From: UBA7887 sp964408735 | GTDB taxonomy: Bacteria > Pseudomonadota > Alphaproteobacteria > UBA7887 | Reading direction: 5' to 3' | Assembly: GCA_964408735.1 (NCBI GenBank) | Contig: CAYPAX010000082.1 | Location: 1 to 22,022, forward strand | Length of the DNA stretch: 22,022 nucleotides | Shown: in pieces, positions 21,906 to 22,022 of the stretch | How positions within the stretch are numbered: position 1 is the stretch's first letter | Layout: every line of letters begins with the position of its first letter | Translations under genes and position numbers: made by a program | Notes under the pieces: generated by a model | What the model was told of the DNA's origin: nothing | What the model saw: the letters and a program-made list of their open reading frames with translations, nothing else | Database searches by the model: none

Positions 21906-22022
21906 GAGCCCCCCGCTCGAAATATTGCTGTCTGATGGGTTCGAAGGTTCTTTCAAGGTCCGCCCTGAGCAGCCCGTTGATTAAGTGGCTTTGCTGATTC
22001 TCACTCCCAGACGATGAATGGG

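Overview
The window looks like a chromosomal segment of a GC-rich alphaproteobacterium, probably Rhodospirillales. The evidence is the GC-rich coding style, an rplM-rpsI pair with an extended acidic S9 N-terminus, and a crotonase / CoA-binding / MetY block beside it. FdhD, a PleD/PopA-type regulator and a LuxR-type regulator fit the same picture. The taxonomic placement is inference from gene content, not a search result.

Layout. (1) 1-2263 is accessory DNA: the 5' part of an IS3-family element (OrfA only), a repeat-rich spacer and a tyrosine integrase of clearly lower GC, ending just downstream of rpsI. (2) 2264-3337 is the ribosomal operon rplM-rpsI on the minus strand, with a recognisable promoter and a Rho-independent terminator. 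(3) 3373-6679, plus strand: a perfect 7-bp-arm palindrome, then a crotonase-fold enzyme, two paralogous small CoA-binding proteins and O-acetylhomoserine sulfhydrylase (MetY). (4) 6737-9676, plus strand: a membrane multi-PAS histidine-kinase-like protein whose catalytic residues are lost, followed by a stand-alone receiver domain. (5) 13013-9677, minus strand: a multi-cluster Fe-S protein, a Sel1-repeat secreted protein, a macrodomain protein and CutA; fdhD diverges from the Fe-S gene. (6) 14032-15255: a small unknown gene and a REP-associated tyrosine transposase (RAYT) bracketed by four copies of a palindromic repeat. (7) 17729-15310, minus strand: acyl-CoA synthetase and a short-chain dehydrogenase, translationally coupled. 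(8) 17799-19815, plus strand: a degenerate REC-REC-GGDEF protein with an intact c-di-GMP I-site, then a DsbA-family oxidoreductase. (9) 21905-19817, minus strand: an unknown cysteine-containing protein, an AidH-like alpha/beta hydrolase (candidate N-acyl-homoserine lactonase) coupled to it by a TTGA overlap, and a LuxR-type regulator with an AHL-binding-like domain.

The most interesting parts are signalling modules in which catalysis has been replaced by probable sensing or quenching. One is the lactonase / LuxR cluster with an undescribed coupled protein and no synthase in view. Another is the PopA-like c-di-GMP receptor. The third is a three-PAS pseudo-histidine kinase next to an intact receiver. 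The RAYT with its flanking palindromes forms a compact inverted-repeat-bounded unit, and the integrase beside the 3' end of rpsI may mark an island boundary. No tRNA, rRNA or CRISPR array was seen.
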